Shown here in pieces: positions 23,400 through 34,572 of a stretch of 64,000 nt of DNA. Numbering within the stretch: the first letter of the stretch is position 1; every line of letters starts with the position of its first letter. This DNA is from Tubulanus polymorphus. Lineage: Eukaryota; Nemertea; Palaeonemertea; Tubulaniformes; Tubulanidae. The stretch spans positions 7,478,501-7,542,500 of the forward strand of contig NC_134031.1 of NCBI RefSeq assembly GCF_964204645.1, given 5' to 3'. The position numbers and the translations under genes were made by a program. Under the pieces are notes generated by a model that saw only the letters and a list, made by a program, of their open reading frames with translations, did no database searches and had not been told where the DNA came from.

Positions 23400-24806
23400 A
23401 TGGTAGATAGTTTTCCAAAAGCTTTCCAATATAATAAATCAATTAAATATAATATTCCAGCAATAGATTTTAATAAAGATATTTCATATAGAAATGAAGT
23501 TTTAAATTCATTAATTGCTTTATATATTTATGTTACTGAAACTAATTATTTTAATGTTAAGATGGGAAATATATTTCATGTGTATACAATTAATTTCAAA
23601 AATTTAAATGAGGCAAAACAATGGTTATTAAAATCTAATATGAAGTATTGGCAGAACCAATTAAATGTTGCTGTTTATTGTGCAACAACAGGATGTGGAA
23701 TTAGTTGGAATGATCATTTAAACAAACCAAGTTTACCATTGATGTTATCACTCTTTAGATTTCATACATACTTTCAAACAATATTAATATTAGATGAATT
23801 AGAATGTCCTTTACCAGGTTCAAAATTTTTTAAAGAATTGAATAATAATATTAATTTTTCTAAGGTTATAAAATATGTAATGAATTTAATATTAATTCAA
23901 ATAAAGATTTTAGAGCCAAAATTGGAACAATGGGTGGATTAGGAATATTATATACTAAAGAATTTGGAAAAATAATGGCAAATTCAGATATAAGAACACT
24001 AAATTGGAATGAATTACCAAAATATTATAATAATATACAACAACAAAACAATAATTGTTGGGTTAATTTCATTTTAGAAAATAGTGAAGGTTTTACTAAA
24101 GCTGGAATACAAAGAATAAATCAATCTATTAGAACTTATTTGATATGTATTTTAGGCGCGCAAGTTGAAACAAGATCACCAATAGTTGGAAATGATAACA
24201 CTTCATTCGATGCGCAGAAACAATTCAAAGTATTATTTGAAGATTTAATTCATAATGATAAAAATAGATCGATTCCAGAAAACATTGTAAGATATCAAAA
24301 TTCTTTAGATAGTATTATTTGAAGATTCAATTCATAATGATAAAAATAGATCGATTCCAGAAAACATTGTAAGATATCAAAATTATTTAGATAAATCTCA
24401 TGTAAGACTAAATTATTGTATAGGCCCTAATCTATTAATTATTTCTAATGATTTAGTATTAAAGATGGGAAATATAATTGGTTATAATAATCTAATTAAA
24501 ACTGCAACAATAAATAATTCATTTGGATTGAATGATATAAATAAAAAGATAATTACTGCTCCCAAATTAATGGAAGGTGAAAAAAATAAAAAACACATTC
24601 AATCAACTGAAGCTAAAACTAAAAATATTAAATTGGATAATGATTCTAAAATAAAAGATTACAATACTACAGAAAATATTAAAACTGATAATATTCAACA
24701 TGAAATAATTAAACTAAATGATGATAATAAATCCCATGAAAATGCTAAATTAGCTTTAACTTTTATAGGAATTGTAATCGGAGGAATATTATATTTTAAA
24801 TTTTAA
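23400..24806 (+). pseudogene. Conserved Polinton structural-type protein
   Basis: The first segment, 23400-23942, contains WQNQLNVAVYCATTGCGISW and SLFRFHTYFQTILIL; the second, 23930-24322 in another frame, contains GFTKAGIQRINQSIRTY and SPIVGNDNTSFDAQ; the third runs to 24806 with a Lys/Asn-rich stretch and a C-terminal TM helix (FIGIVIGGILYF). The CATTGCG and IVGND blocks match a protein I recognise as conserved across animal Polintons (role uncertain, probably virion-related). An imperfect tandem duplication of about 80 bp at 24239-24396 created the stop at 24320. Starts at TATATAAATGG. Confidence 0.7.
24239..24396 (+). repeat. Tandem duplication of about 82 bp inside a Polinton gene
   Basis: The segment starting GAAGATTTAATTCATAATG (24239) is repeated from 24322 (GAAGATTCAATTCATAATG), with both copies ending near CAAAATT(C/A)TTTAGATA. 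It disrupts the reading frame of the host gene. Confidence 0.8.
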
Positions 24807-24822
24807 TTTTTTTATTATATAA

Positions 24823-25968
24823 ATGGATGTAGAAATTCCATTGGATCCTTTAGATGAACCTTCTAATTCTAATTTACCTACACTTGAATATATTGATAAA
24901 GCACGTTCAAAGATAAATACTGAAAATGAAGTTACAGAAATAACAAAAAAAGAATTAAAATATGACAATTTAACTGATAAATTCAAACCAATATTAGAAA
25001 AATCTGGATTCAATATAACAAATGAAGGTGTGAATTATTTAGTAAAAGATTTGAAATATTTAAATGGTGATTATTATTGGAATTTGAAAGATGACTATTA
25101 TTTTAAGATTTCTTCTAATTAAAGTCTCGATAAAATAATAACAAAATCAACTTTTATTAAATTAGAACAATCTAGAATTAAGAAAATCAATAATGATGTT
25201 ATAACTGATGTTACAAAAGAAGAGATAACTCTAAATAGATGGGAATTTAATCGAAGAAATGATGATTTTTTGAAGATAATTAATGAAAATTTAGAACCAA
25301 AAACAATTCCTAAAGAAGTTGATAATTCCAAAACTAGTAAAAGTCAAATCAACCGAAGTTCAAACTGAAAAACTTTTACAAAATGGGTTACTTGATGCAA
25401 CAGATCAAGAATTAGAAGATTTAAATATATTTTCTGATGAAGCAATTAGAGAAATTATTAGTATGATTAAATTATTATTAGTTATAGAAATGAAGCTGAT
25501 AAAATTGCACATAATAAAAGTATAAGAGATATTAAAATTAGAACTTTAGAAAAAGAATTAACTGATAAAAATAAAGAAATAGAACAATTAAAGTCTGATC
25601 TTGATCGTCAAGTAATTGATGAAATGGAATATAGGCAAAAAGAATTACGTTTAGAAAAAGAAATTAATAATTTAAAAGATAATTTAGAAGTACAGAAAGA
25701 AGAAATTAAATCATTATTAAAATCATATGATTATAATATTAATAGATTAAAAGTTATTTTTAAAAATTTGTTGATAAAACCAAATTCTGAAATATCATTG
25801 AAAGATAGAATAAAATTATTATTTAAATTAGAAGGAATAACAATTCTTTCAATTCTAACAGCTGTAACTATGTTATTTACAACAATAGGTTTAGCTATAT
25901 CAAATTCATTAAAATCTACACCCAATAAACCGGATAAACCCCCAGATAATAATAATTCTGATATATAG
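24823..25968 (+). pseudogene. Polinton coiled-coil membrane protein, cut by gypsy insertion
   Basis: Starts at TATATAAATGG. Open pieces 24823-25122, 25319-25525 and 25624-25968 belong to one decayed gene: an acidic N-terminus, a long coiled coil (EKELTDKNKEIEQLKSDLD; RLEKEINNLKDNLEVQKEEI), then a hydrophobic segment after FKLEGITI (SILTAVTMLFTTIGLAI). The FKLEGITILSILTA block resembles a common Polinton membrane protein. The gypsy element starts at its present stop. A C-terminal hydrophobic piece (ITVVSAIIFGLVNM, ending 37159) sits on the far side of the insertion. Confidence 0.6.
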
Positions 25969-26293
25969 AATGTATGTTAATAATAATTTACAGGCAGTAC
26001 TGTTCCGTAAGACGAGTGCTCAGGACACATGACCTGATCAATCAAAGTCCTGTGTGCTGGTCATGTGGTCAGTACTGATAATAATGATAATATGTCTAGC
26101 CTTCTGGCTATTGTTTTAACACTCCTGATGACTTGGTCCTCATGGGTATAAAACCCAGAGACACACGTCGCTCTCTCTCTTTCTCTGACTCGTGGTCACT
26201 AACACTCAGCTCTCGCTTTGAGTACAACAATAAAATCACATTTTCTAACTATTAACCGTAGTTCTTACTTCTGAGCTAGGACCTCTATATCAA
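25969..26293 (+). repeat. Gypsy 5' LTR
   Basis: Ends CTCTATATCAA. Includes TATAAAA at 26147-26153 (promoter) and AATAAA at 26229-26234 (polyadenylation). The last 120 bp or so (from GTCGCTCTC at 26168) match 36928-37050. The start near TGTATGTTAA is uncertain by a few bases. Confidence 0.75.
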
Positions 26294-26443
26294 CTGGTGG
26301 AGAACCACGGTCTTGGTGAGTACGCTACTAATAATTTTTTTTTCTGTATACTAATTCGACCTTTCATTTTCAGCGTATTTTCTTGCTGTACCAAGCGAGT
26401 CCCTACTAGGATTACTATTTTCGATTAATGTGTAGCATTTTAA

Positions 26444-27736
26444 TTGTTTTCTATGGAGGTTCATACGGTTGTAACACAGTCCGACACTGGAAGTGAGGAC
26501 GATTCTAACACAGTTACGGTTAGGCCACCCCGTATTCAGAGAGAATACGTAACGTCGCATTCATTTAATCCATCCGCTGTCACTGCTGTTACTTTTGCCT
26601 CGAGTACCCCTCGGTCGACTGCTGATGTTCCATATTTGCGGCCTGCATTTGAGCCACCGGCAGTGCCGTCACCTCTAGTAGCACCGACGCCGAGCATGCA
26701 ATCGCCGATATATTCTGTGGCTACCCCACCTACACCACCGCCCCCATCTATCGCGTCGTATTGTCATGTGATCCCCAATAGGGCTGCAGAATATCAGGAC
26801 GACCTAAATCTTCTAGTTCACAGGCTCGAGAAGCCACTTTTCCATCCTCCTAAATTGGAGAAATTTTCAGGAAAATCTTCGAGAGATTTTTCAAGATTTA
26901 TTCGCGATTTTGAGGCGTTAGCGTCACTTAATCGGTGGAGTGATGGGGTGAGAGCGTCTGCTTTGTCCGCATATCTAACAGATATTGCGCGGGACCACTT
27001 TGATGATATAATATCGCAATATACTGGCCCCGGGACCCCTACGTATGCACATATTAAGGATGGTCTCCAGTCGAAGTTAGATCCAAATGACCTGTATTGG
27101 GTTCAGGAGCAGGCCCTGCTAGGTAGGAAACAAGGTCCTCATGAGCCCGTACGGTCATTTACGGAAGATCTGACATCTAAATTTTCTAAATTAGGAACCC
27201 CTCCCGTATCTAGGCTAAAGATATTTCTCGCAGGGTTAAGATCGGACCTTCGAAAATTCGTGCTAATACAACACCCCAAGTCGATTGATGAAGCCGTTAA
27301 TCACGCCCTCACGGCGGTGATAATTAATCAACTAGAAACCCCGCCTACTGTCAATGCAATTAGCAGCCCAGAGTCTGAAATTTTGAAGTCCCTAAAAGAG
27401 GGAATATCTTCTCTTCGTGCTGAAGTCTGTAGTATTCAATCCCAGAACAATAGGCCGACAGATGGGGGTGCCCAACGCAATTTACGTAGCACGACAGGTG
27501 AACCCATATGCGGTCGGTGTAAACGTTTAGGCCACACAGCTCACTACTGCAGGGACGGACAATCTTTTCGTGGACGACGGAACAATCACAACAATTATCA
27601 AAACACTTATCAGCCGCCCTCAAACTCATACACAAGGCACACAAACCAATACCAATCCCGCCATGCATCGCCGCGTAATTACGGAAACTATAACCATAGT
27701 ACTTCCGCCCAGAGGCCTCCGAATCAGGGAAACTAG
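26444..27736 (+). CDS. gag: Gypsy gag
   Basis: 430 codons. Pro-rich N-terminus, a capsid-like helical region (about residues 130-300; FSGKSSRDFSRFIRDFEAL is the typical retrotransposon gag opening), then one CCHC zinc knuckle (CGRCKRLGHTAHYC, about residue 358) and an Asn/Gln/Arg/Tyr-rich tail. It forms the particle shell and binds RNA. An 18-bp gap separates it from the next ORF, in another frame. Confidence 0.88.
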   Translation: MFSMEVHTVVTQSDTGSEDDSNTVTVRPPRIQREYVTSHSFNPSAVTAVTFASSTPRSTADVPYLRPAFEPPAVPSPLVAPTPSMQSPIYSVATPPTPPPPSIASYCHVIPNRAAEYQDDLNLLVHRLEKPLFHPPKLEKFSGKSSRDFSRFIRDFEALASLNRWSDGVRASALSAYLTDIARDHFDDIISQYTGPGTPTYAHIKDGLQSKLDPNDLYWVQEQALLGRKQGPHEPVRSFTEDLTSKFSKLGTPPVSRLKIFLAGLRSDLRKFVLIQHPKSIDEAVNHALTAVIINQLETPPTVNAISSPESEILKSLKEGISSLRAEVCSIQSQNNRPTDGGAQRNLRSTTGEPICGRCKRLGHTAHYCRDGQSFRGRRNNHNNYQNTYQPPSNSYTRHTNQYQSRHASPRNYGNYNHSTSAQRPPNQGN

Positions 27737-27753
27737 ATTCAGCCCGTCATACG

Positions 27754-29268
27754 GTGGGTATAAGCGGGCTCAACATTACAAACCCCACGCATCCTACACA
27801 ACAACATACCATATCAGAACCTACAATATCACATCAACTTCACCAACCAACTGGGTTACAAGATGAACCTATTATCCAGCCACGGGGAGTTGGTCAATAC
27901 GCTCATTTCACAAATGTAACCCGGACTGTGTCTCGATCGGCTTATGATGTGTTCTCAGAAGTGTTAACATACATAATCTTTTTCACTACCCTACTTTATT
28001 CCATTATATCGAAATGTGCTGATAACTTGGCCCACTTCTGGTTGTCGGGAAAACGACTGTTCAATATTTTCATAGATATTACACCTTTTATTTGCTTATC
28101 AATTATGTGGCGCCTGATACATTACATTTATTGCCTTAGGGACATTTCTCGCGATTACTTTTTTAACTTAATAAACTGGGTAGAGAAGAGTTTATTTGAA
28201 TCGGCTGTCATCCATGGACGGGATACTCCCCGAACTATTCTGGCTTCAGTGGCAAATTCTGTTCATGGGAAGATAGGCGGAAACACCGTCACTGTCCTTG
28301 TTGATAGTGGCAGTGAGATTACGGTTATCAGTCATTCTATATTTAAAAATTTGGTCTATTTCAAAGATAAGGAGTTATGTAGTGGATTTAGTACTAATGT
28401 ACATTCGGCCAATGGCTCTCCTATCAGAATGCTAGCAACTACAAACTTTCTACTTGAGATCGGTCAAGGAAAATTTGAAATACAAGCTTAAGTCGCAGCC
28501 GATTTGGCTTACGATGTTATATTAGGTATGGACTTTCTGACACCTCATGGTGCAATATCAGATCTGGGAACTGGTACTGTGCAATTTCCAGGGACCGAAC
28601 CTGTAGCATTGCAAAAACAGTTCGATTTAGTCCATGACGCTCGCGTCTGTGTTCAAGAAAGCGAAATTATTCCCCCTTTTACCGAAGTTATCATACCAGC
28701 TAAAGTGATAAAAAACGTACAAAACGGCACCGAATGTCTAATAGAGCCAAATACCAGGCTGCATAAAACGAATCTTGTCGGGGCAAAAGTAATTGCTTTA
28801 GTACAAGATCAGACAATTCCTTTCCGCATATGCAATCCAACTGTCAAAGCCATTAGGTTATACAAAAACACCAGGCTAGGTCATCTATCCACTGTACCGT
28901 TCAATGTAACGAACGATATCGTCAAAACCGAAAGGTCAACCAAATCCGGGGTATGCAATATCATCACATCTACTCCCAATTTTCATACGGATCCGCCAGA
29001 TGTCGATCTGACGGGCTCAAAACTAAGTAATCAGGAAAAACTGAGATTGTCAGATTTGCTAATGGAGTATCGCGATGTTTTTGCAAACAATGATAATGAA
29101 TTGGGCCACACCTCTTTAGTTAAACATACGATAAATGTTCAAGGACACCCACCAATAAGACAACGCGCGTATCGGAGGACCCCCAGAGATGAGACAAGTA
29201 GAGGAGATAGAGGTCGACAAGATGGTACGTGCCGGCATTATCCGAGAATCGAACTCACCATGGAGTAG
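27754..29268 (+). pseudogene. Gypsy protease region with unusual hydrophobic leader
   Basis: Open 27754-28491 and 28504-29268 in the same frame, separated by a TAA at 28489. The aspartic protease motif is VLVDSGSEITVIS (DSG), with the conserved DVILGMDFL further on, so the protease spans the stop. Between gag and protease lies an unusual stretch of about 80 residues with two or three hydrophobic segments (ILTYIIFFTTLLYSII-type), not normal for gag-pol linkers. The end of the segment is the approach to RT and overlaps the next frame. Confidence 0.75.
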
Positions 29269-30094
29269 TCCGGTCGTGCTAGTCAAAAAGAAAAATGGAC
29301 AGACTCGTTTTTGCGTGGACTACCGAAAGGTCAACGAGGTGACTCGGAAGGATTCATTCCCGATGCCTCGTTGTGACGACATAATTGATAGTCTAGGCAG
29401 TGCCCAACCAAAGTATTTTACTTCATTGGATTTACGCTCTGGTTATTGGCAATTAGAGGTTGATGAACATTCGAAACCAATTACCGCATTTACCTGTAGT
29501 CGTGGCCTATTTGAATTCAATCGTTTACCTTTCGGCTTATGTAATGCGCCTAGCACTTTTGAACGACTGATGGAAAACGTGCTACGAGGTATTAGCTGGA
29601 AAATATGTCTAATTTACCTCGATGATATCGTAGTGTTTTCCAATTCATTTGACGAACATTTGAATCATTTGGAGCAAGTTTTCCTACGCCTAAGGGAGGC
29701 TGGACTGACCTTGAAACCGTCTAAATGCAGATTCGCCATGGAGAGTATACTATACCTAGGGCATATTCTCAGTGCCAAGGGAGTCGAACCCGATCCTGAG
29801 AAATGCAAGGCAATTTTAGAATATCCAACTCCAAGAACGTTAAAAGATCTCAGATCATTTGTAGGCCTGGCTACATACTACAGGAAATTCGTCCCGAGAT
29901 TTAGCGAAATTTGCTCGCCTCTATATGCTTTGACCAGAAAAAACGCTAAATTCGAATGGACAGACGAGTGTTCACGAGCTTTTGAGTCCCTTAAATCTGC
30001 ACTTACTAACCCTTCGAACTTCACACTGACGCCAGCGCCACAGCTATCGGCATCGTTCTCTGCCAACGCATCAACAACGAGGAACGAGTCATAG
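29189..30094 (+). CDS. pol: Gypsy reverse transcriptase
   Basis: Complete RT palm: VDYRKVNEVTRKDSFPMP, FTSLDLRSGYWQLEV (catalytic Asp), NRLPFGLCNAPSTFERL, LIYLDDIVVFS (YxDD as YLDD) and LGHILSAKGVEPDPEK, then the connection domain (LRSFVGLATYYRKFVPRF). The frame leaves the true path near 30030, where RNase H begins. Confidence 0.9.
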   Translation: MRQVEEIEVDKMVRAGIIRESNSPWSSPVVLVKKKNGQTRFCVDYRKVNEVTRKDSFPMPRCDDIIDSLGSAQPKYFTSLDLRSGYWQLEVDEHSKPITAFTCSRGLFEFNRLPFGLCNAPSTFERLMENVLRGISWKICLIYLDDIVVFSNSFDEHLNHLEQVFLRLREAGLTLKPSKCRFAMESILYLGHILSAKGVEPDPEKCKAILEYPTPRTLKDLRSFVGLATYYRKFVPRFSEICSPLYALTRKNAKFEWTDECSRAFESLKSALTNPSNFTLTPAPQLSASFSANASTTRNES

Positions 30095-30153
30095 CGTATG
30101 GCGGTCGCAACTTCCTCCCTAGAGAGCGAAATTGGGATACGACACAGCGTGAA

Positions 30154-31605
30154 ATGGCTGCGAATATGGAGGGAATAAAGAAATTTAAGCCCTACCTGCA
30201 TGGTCGACGATTCCGTGTGGTCACAGACCACAACGCCCTTAGGTGGCTCATGTCACTTAAAGAACCCCAAGGACGCCTTTGCCGCTGGGCAATGACACTC
30301 CAAGAATATGACATGGAAATCGTCCACCGCGCAGGCCGAGTTCATAGTAACGCTGACGCCCTCTCAAGACGGCAATACAAAAACCCCCTAGAAGTGGACC
30401 CAAATCCAGAAACGATTGTCCCCAACAATGAATTGACTGACGCGCCACGTGACAGTGTACCGTTGATGTGCCAAGCCCAACGTGATGACCCTTATTCATT
30501 GGACCTAATCAATTATTTAGACAAACGCGACCTACCGGTGGATGATAAGATAGCCCGAGAAGTCGTATTACTGTCAGAATTTTACTCTCTCAGACCAAAT
30601 GGCTTGTTATGTCGTAAACAGACGCGGCTGTTGAAAGGTTTAATGAATGCGCCTCGTTATCAAATCTATCTACCTGTTGCGCTCAGAGAAGACATCCTGA
30701 CTGCCTATCATGACGATGTCACAGGTGGCCATTTTGGCTTTGATAAGACATATGACAAGATAAGATCGACGTACTACTGGCCTGGAATGTATGATGATAT
30801 TTTACATTGGGTCAAATCGTGTGTACCGTGTAACACCAAGAAAGTCCCCAAGCATAAAGTTGTAGCGCCACAGATACCGATTCCAGCGGTCGAGGCCCCA
30901 TTCGATCGGATAGCGATAGATTGTATTGGTCCAATTCACACGTCAAAACGAGGAAATCGATACATAGTTGTCATCACGGAGTACTTGACTAGATGGGCTG
31001 AAGCATTTCCTACTAAATCAATCACGGCCCCAGTCATAGCACGACTTCTGTTTAACGAAATATTTTGCAGGCATGGTTCAGCTGGCACTATTTTAAGTGA
31101 CAGAGGCACTAATTTTCTATCTGCATTAGTAAAGGAATTATGTATGCTTTGTGGTACGAAACAAGCACGTACTTCATCTTATCACCCTTGTACTGATGGC
31201 CTCTCAGAGAAATACAATGGGACCCTAGTACAAGGAATAAGTATGTTCGGTAATTCGCACCAAACTGATTGGGATGATTTCATCCAACCATTACTTTTCG
31301 CTTACAGGACGTCTGTCATAAAGAGTACTGGGTATACGCCATTTTACCTGATGCATGGTCGGGAGGCCCGAATGCCTACTGACACGTCACTTTTACCACC
31401 AGAGCACGAGTTTCACACAGCTCATGACTGGGTAAAGAGACCGCGTCCAATCTTATTCAGGCCAGAAAATGGGCAAAAGAGAATTTGGAACAAACGCAAG
31501 AAAGAACCAAAATACAACACGATAAGCGTTTTAAGGTCACGGAGCCGGTATACGCGGAGGGTGACTTCGTTTGGCTTCACAATTCTAAAAACATTAAGGG
31601 CCTGA
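30154..31605 (+). CDS. pol: Gypsy RNase H (end) and integrase
   Basis: Opens in the RNase H tail (VVTDHNALRWLM, with Asp; RVHSNADALSRR). Integrase follows: H2C2 zinc finger (HFGFDKTYDKIRSTYYWPGM with CVPCN), core Asp in IAIDCIGPI, Asp in ILSDRGTNF, Glu in GLSEKYNGTL, i.e. the DDE triad. A frameshift near 31450 moves the C-terminal part to the 31485-31988 frame. Confidence 0.88.
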   Translation: MAANMEGIKKFKPYLHGRRFRVVTDHNALRWLMSLKEPQGRLCRWAMTLQEYDMEIVHRAGRVHSNADALSRRQYKNPLEVDPNPETIVPNNELTDAPRDSVPLMCQAQRDDPYSLDLINYLDKRDLPVDDKIAREVVLLSEFYSLRPNGLLCRKQTRLLKGLMNAPRYQIYLPVALREDILTAYHDDVTGGHFGFDKTYDKIRSTYYWPGMYDDILHWVKSCVPCNTKKVPKHKVVAPQIPIPAVEAPFDRIAIDCIGPIHTSKRGNRYIVVITEYLTRWAEAFPTKSITAPVIARLLFNEIFCRHGSAGTILSDRGTNFLSALVKELCMLCGTKQARTSSYHPCTDGLSEKYNGTLVQGISMFGNSHQTDWDDFIQPLLFAYRTSVIKSTGYTPFYLMHGREARMPTDTSLLPPEHEFHTAHDWVKRPRPILFRPENGQKRIWNKRKKEPKYNTISVLRSRSRYTRRVTSFGFTILKTLRA

Positions 31606-31988
31606 CTAAGAAACTACTTCATCCCTATCACGGTCCCTATATAATTAGTAAAAAGGTTTCACCCGTGAACTATATTTTAAAGACCCTTGCCGGTAGAGTA
31701 TTAAGGGCTCCAGTTCATGCTAATCGTTTAAAGGTGTATACCCACACTCGAGACCGTGCGATTGGGCTGCCTGTAACCGTTAGCGACAATACGGACAATA
31801 ATGATAATAATTTTTCAGATCCAAATGATGATATTTTCCCCGTAGATTGCATTCTCAAGAAACGCACGCGTAAAGGCGTTCGACAATACCTTGTCAAATG
31901 GGCTGGCGACTTCCCGCATTCATGGGAACCAGCCAGCAATATCCTAGATCGACGACTCATCGATGATTTTGAGAAGAACCAGCACTAA
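31485..31988 (+). CDS. Gypsy integrase C-terminus with chromodomain
   Basis: Contains the integrase GPY/F-like module (LLHPYHGPYIISKKVSP) then a chromodomain-like fold near the end (VDCILKKRTRKGVRQYLVKW with WEPASNI). Chromodomains on integrases steer insertion to chromatin marks in chromovirus-type gypsy elements. Confidence 0.8.
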   Translation: MEQTQERTKIQHDKRFKVTEPVYAEGDFVWLHNSKNIKGLTKKLLHPYHGPYIISKKVSPVNYILKTLAGRVLRAPVHANRLKVYTHTRDRAIGLPVTVSDNTDNNDNNFSDPNDDIFPVDCILKKRTRKGVRQYLVKWAGDFPHSWEPASNILDRRLIDDFEKNQH

Positions 31989-32048
31989 ATCAATAATTGG
32001 ATCGATTTCTCTCTATTACAGGTTTCATTTTTTCTGTCATTCCAGAAG

Positions 32049-33831
32049 ATGTCTACGATCACTACTTTACTTGTTCTAACCCTGTTAGTGGGTGCTGGCA
32101 CGGAAAAGGCTGCTGAAAAGATAATCCTGAGAAAGGACTATGGGGTCCTGTTTACGGAACAGGGACAGGTTGACAATGCTGGCTCCGTATGGAGCCACAC
32201 ATATTCTATTCCTTGGCTGCGGTATCCGCTGCCGCATTTTAAAACACCTGATTCTCCGGCTAATCCGGACAGGGCATGCCAGCACCTACAGCAGGCAATA
32301 ATAGCTTTAGCAAAGCAAAGAAACAACTCGGCGGCTAGTTTTGAGACGACCTTAAACGAAATAAAATCACTCATGCCGGCTAGGACCAAACCTCTTCTGG
32401 CAGATCCAAACGTGGACTTTTTAATTTTGTTGGAAGCGTGTCGAAGAGTTTGTTTGGTACAGCCACCGAAAGCGAAGTGAGCGAGATCCGGAACCACATA
32501 GGCAGATTAGAAAAAGCATCTGAATTGGTAAAAAACGAAGTCATTCGTCAAGGTCGGGAGATGTCTTCCTTTATGAATGTGACATCATCCCGCCTGGATA
32601 ACATTGTTGAGGGTGTGCGAAACAATCACGCTCTCATAAGTAATATCCAGGGTAACCTAATCAAACTCTCCAAATTCGCCGGACAAAACAGGGTACGGAT
32701 CTCGGACATGGAAACTTCACTACTAGCCATGAGTGATTTCTTACAGTATTTTTCCTCGGTGCTAGAGGTGTCTGCACAATATTCTATGGAGGTACACAAA
32801 TGGCTGGCCGGCGTGCAGAACCTAATTGATGGGTATCTACCGATCAATCTGGTACCATCGCACGTAATTTCAAAAACGATCGGCACAATTCGAGATCTTC
32901 TTTCGATACATTATCCTGGATTCACGATTTCGTATTCGAATCCAGGCCACTACTATCAAGTGCGAAACGTCCTCTATACGAGGACGGACAAGGCAATATA
33001 CATTAATGTAAAATTTCCGATATCGGAAACCAGTACCGTTTTCAATGTATATTCCATCTCTGGAATGCCCGTGCCGGTCAACGCGTCCTCTCACAATTGC
33101 ACGTTGATTAAAAACCTCCCTGACTATATCGGTGTATCCCATTCCGGTGATTTTTATACAGAATTTAATTCCAAAGAATTCATACAATGTGAAGGAAAGG
33201 GAATTAAAGTCTGCCCCACTGCACAATCACTGCGTTCACGAGCCGTGCCGTCGTGTGCCAGTGGACTATTCTTTAATAATCATAAACACGTAATGAAATT
33301 TTGTGACATAAGGTACCAGGAGTCAGGCTTGAGGGGGCTCTCGACCTCGGTTCCGGGTCATATTTGGTAAGTGGACGAGAGGCCTCTTGGTCAATGGCCT
33401 GCCCTGGTAAACCTGCACAAGTCATCCTTTCTTGCACCATGTGTCTGATACGGTTACCATGCGGTTGCGGAATGACATCGGCCACATTCAAAATTCCCGC
33501 CAAAATAAGTAGTTGCCATAATTCCACCACTACACCGATATACTCGCACCCCGTTAATCTTCCAGTAATATTATCTTTCTTTAATCATATGACCCTCGAC
33601 TGGAAGAGGAAACTTTTGGACCCTGCTACGCACTCCTCGAAAATTCACCAGGTTGTCCTCCCCGAAATCAAACTCATCAGGGATAAATGGGAGAATGTAG
33701 CGCACGCAGACCGGGGCTTTCAGACAGATTTCAAAAAGATTGCCGAAAGAGGCCACAAGAAAGTGGAACTCTTCGCCACCCAGGCGGATGCACTGGCTGC
33801 CCCACTGCTGAGCTCGAGCCATATGAGCTAA
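32049..33831 (+). pseudogene. env: Env-like glycoprotein gene, frameshifted
   Basis: Pieces 32049-32480, 32438-33370 and 33364-33831 are overlapping frames of one gene. The first begins with a signal peptide (MSTITTLLVLTLLVGAGT). The second has a long helical ectodomain (heptad-like, about residues 10-120) and N-glycosylation sites (NASSHNCT). The third carries the Cys-rich block CTMCLIRLPCGCGM and CHNSTTTP...HPVNLP, typical of env-like ORFs in invertebrate gypsy elements. It would have made the element potentially enveloped and infectious (errantivirus-like, inferred); the breaks make it non-functional. Confidence 0.7.
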
Positions 33832-33924
33832 TTTCTTTATCCCTGGTGTCTCTCAATCCCAATTTCTTAGCTATCTGTCACTTTCCTTAAGTAGTCTTTC
33901 TACCGTTGGTGTCGGTTACTTGCT

Positions 33925-34572
33925 TTGGACAAGAAGGGCAGGAGCTGCACTTTTTACTCCAGTGGCTACCAGCGCCTTGCCTACCATGGTTTCCGAATAA
34001 GCATAAACGAATCATTTAATTTCTTACCGCCATCACGAGCTGAGCTTCCGTCAGTGAACTCGTCCGATTCGGTTAATCCACTTTTATTTTTCAACGAATT
34101 CTCTGAGCAGGTACAATCAAATACGCACTCAATCCTCCTGGTGTTAATTGGGTTCATCCTTATCCGATGTGCTATATCCACGTTGAGTAGTATGAGATCC
34201 TTGCTACGGAATCAACGCAGGGGGTGTTCATTAGTTTTAAATTTATCATCCCTGGACGACTGCATTAATATAGTAATACGTGAGTTGCCAGATTGCCCTC
34301 ACGCCTACTTTATCAATGAGGTCCCCAAGAGAATTTTAATCATGGTCAAGTCGAATTGGTTTCCTTATCTGATTACCGAATGGCATGAACACCACCTGTT
34401 GACCGCCAGATCAAATACACTTCGTGTGATAAAACTAAATAGGTCCACGAGAATTTCGTGGATCCAATTTTTCAGAGTCTCGAAAATTATCAACGCGAAT
34501 TTTGACACCTACCTATACCTGGCGTGCCCAGATGGCTGGATGATACCACTACCCAAATCACGTGCTGTTTGA
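33925..34572 (+). CDS. Env C-terminal TM/cytoplasmic ORF
   Basis: 215 codons. One clear transmembrane helix (SILLVLIGFILIRCAISTL, about residues 70-88), followed by a basic cytoplasmic-type domain of about 125 residues with no match I recognise. It follows the env fragments, so it is either the env membrane anchor and tail in another frame or an extra gene. Confidence 0.55.
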   Translation: MDKKGRSCTFYSSGYQRLAYHGFRISINESFNFLPPSRAELPSVNSSDSVNPLLFFNEFSEQVQSNTHSILLVLIGFILIRCAISTLSSMRSLLRNQRRGCSLVLNLSSLDDCINIVIRELPDCPHAYFINEVPKRILIMVKSNWFPYLITEWHEHHLLTARSNTLRVIKLNRSTRISWIQFFRVSKIINANFDTYLYLACPDGWMIPLPKSRAV

